Shown: one piece after another, positions 62,901 to 64,000 of the stretch
How the letters are laid out: every line of letters starts with the position of its first letter
How positions within the stretch are numbered: the stretch's first letter is position 1
Source: Oreocharis arfaki
Lineage: Eukaryota; Chordata; Aves; Passeriformes; Paramythiidae
NCBI GenBank assembly: GCA_013398015.1
Contig: VZRR01006745.1
Location: forward strand, 629,515 to 693,514
DNA length: 64,000 nucleotides
Direction: 5' to 3'
The notes under the pieces: model-generated
What the model was told of the DNA's origin: nothing
The model's database searches: none
What the model saw: only the letters and a program-made list of their open reading frames with translations
Position numbers and translations under genes: made by a program

Positions 62901-64000
62901 TTGAGTGGGCCACACAGCAAGCGTGTTTTTACAGGTTGGGTAAATGGGCCTTAGCTCATTCTGTATCTCTGCTAGGAATAGTCCCTCGTATTCTATGGTA
63001 CATGGTAGCATCAAGACTATGCCAGGGAACTCATGGTTTCTGAGAGTTTCCTGCCATGATTTATAACTCAAAACTTACCTGTTGAACCCACAGACATCAT
63101 CAAAACACCAAGGCTTGCTCACTGATGATGCAATCATGTGTCATGCCCTTCTTTCACTTCCCCTCAACATCCTTCTCCTCTTCTTTGCTATGCTGTGTCA
63201 TTTTCTGATCAATTAGGACAATCCTTTGTGTATCACTTCTCATCCACGGCTTCACTATCAACTTCTGTCTTCTGCCTCAGACACTGAATATTCTACTAAT
63301 TACCAGCTTATAGCTTCAGATGTATAATAATTTGCTCTTATTCCTAGCAGTGAGAGAGAAGAAATGAAGAATTCCCCTCAAATTCATGTAAATTCCTTTA
63401 TACACCATTGTAAGTGAGAGGTTTTGTATAAAAATTAATTTTTTGTACTTACTCATGCTTGTGAGTCATTATCCAAGAATGAAAAATGAAAACTTCATTT
63501 GATCAGTCCGCATAAAAGGAAAGTATTCCTTCAGCAAATTTGTGTTATCTACTGTTTCTGACCGTAATGCCACCTCATCTGCTTTCTCGCCAATTCTGTT
63601 CGCCCAGAAAGTTTTCTGAAAGAAGCATAAATCCTACATGATAATACATTAATAACGGCTTGGTGTACCAGTTTTTCTGTTTTGACCTCACTGAATGTCA
63701 TCTTGTAGCAATACCAAACATCCTATGTGGGCAGAGAAAGGAAATAGTGAGAGAGAAGTTTTTTCTTACTTGTGTAGTTAGCTGGCATTATTAATCCTTT
63801 GACTGTCTAGTGATTGTTTAGATGTACTTTGAAGACTCTGTGGTTCCACTGGGTTTGGTTAGTTTTGACTCATGGGAAGAGATCAAAGGATCATGATAAC
63901 TCTGTTGTGGTTGCCCAGAGCTGCACGTTTTCTTTGTGGTAACATGCAGTAATGAAATGCCTTGAGACATGCCGTGAGATTTGCCCAGTGGCTTACCTCA
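59920..64000. other. Intergenic, no gene seen
   Basis: AT-rich sequence to the window end. The longest ORF (60824-61195, 123 codons) has one hydrophobic run but no recognisable family and no promoter context. No LIFR exon was seen; in mammals LIFR lies beyond OSMR on this side. Confidence 0.55.

Overview
The window is vertebrate nuclear DNA, almost certainly avian. It holds spliced genes with GT-AG introns, one CpG island in an AT-rich background, CR1 LINE remnants and avian-type solo LTRs. Nothing prokaryotic is present: no operons, CRISPR arrays or insertion sequences. All exon boundaries below were read by eye from splice sites, phase and family resemblance.

Region 1 (1-17.5 kb, + strand) is the 3' half of RICTOR, the defining subunit of mTOR complex 2. 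Ten coding exons (177-12847) join in phase into 2355 nt, the C-terminal 784 residues plus stop. A long 3' UTR follows, ending at an AATAAA at 17463. The gene begins upstream of the window.

Region 2 (about 17.5-49.5 kb, - strand) is a complete gp130-family cytokine receptor, called as the oncostatin M receptor OSMR. Seventeen coding exons (43613 down to 20489) join in phase into 2808 nt, giving 935 residues plus stop. The protein reads: signal peptide, one half cytokine-binding module with WSQWS, Ig-like domain, full cytokine-binding module with WSDWS, three FnIII repeats, one transmembrane helix, Box 1, and a tail with two YxxQ motifs. A candidate non-coding exon 1 lies in a CpG island at about 49 kb. 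The module count and the tail-to-tail position next to RICTOR both favour OSMR over LIFR.

Region 3 (about 49.9-64 kb) is the 5' flank of OSMR. I see no convincing protein gene there. It holds an old LTR at 58.9-59.5 kb, a probable second one at 52.3-53.0 kb, an unexplained minus-strand island near 56 kb, a tRNA-like A-box and simple repeats.

The two genes act in different pathways: mTORC2 kinase signalling, and JAK/STAT signalling from IL-6-family cytokines. They are convergent neighbours, as in mammals. I found no new biological system. The observations most worth checking are a well-bounded ALV-like solo LTR inside an OSMR intron, a CR1 tail about 20 nt from an OSMR splice acceptor, a 49-bp tandem duplication, and the short avian OSMR tail.
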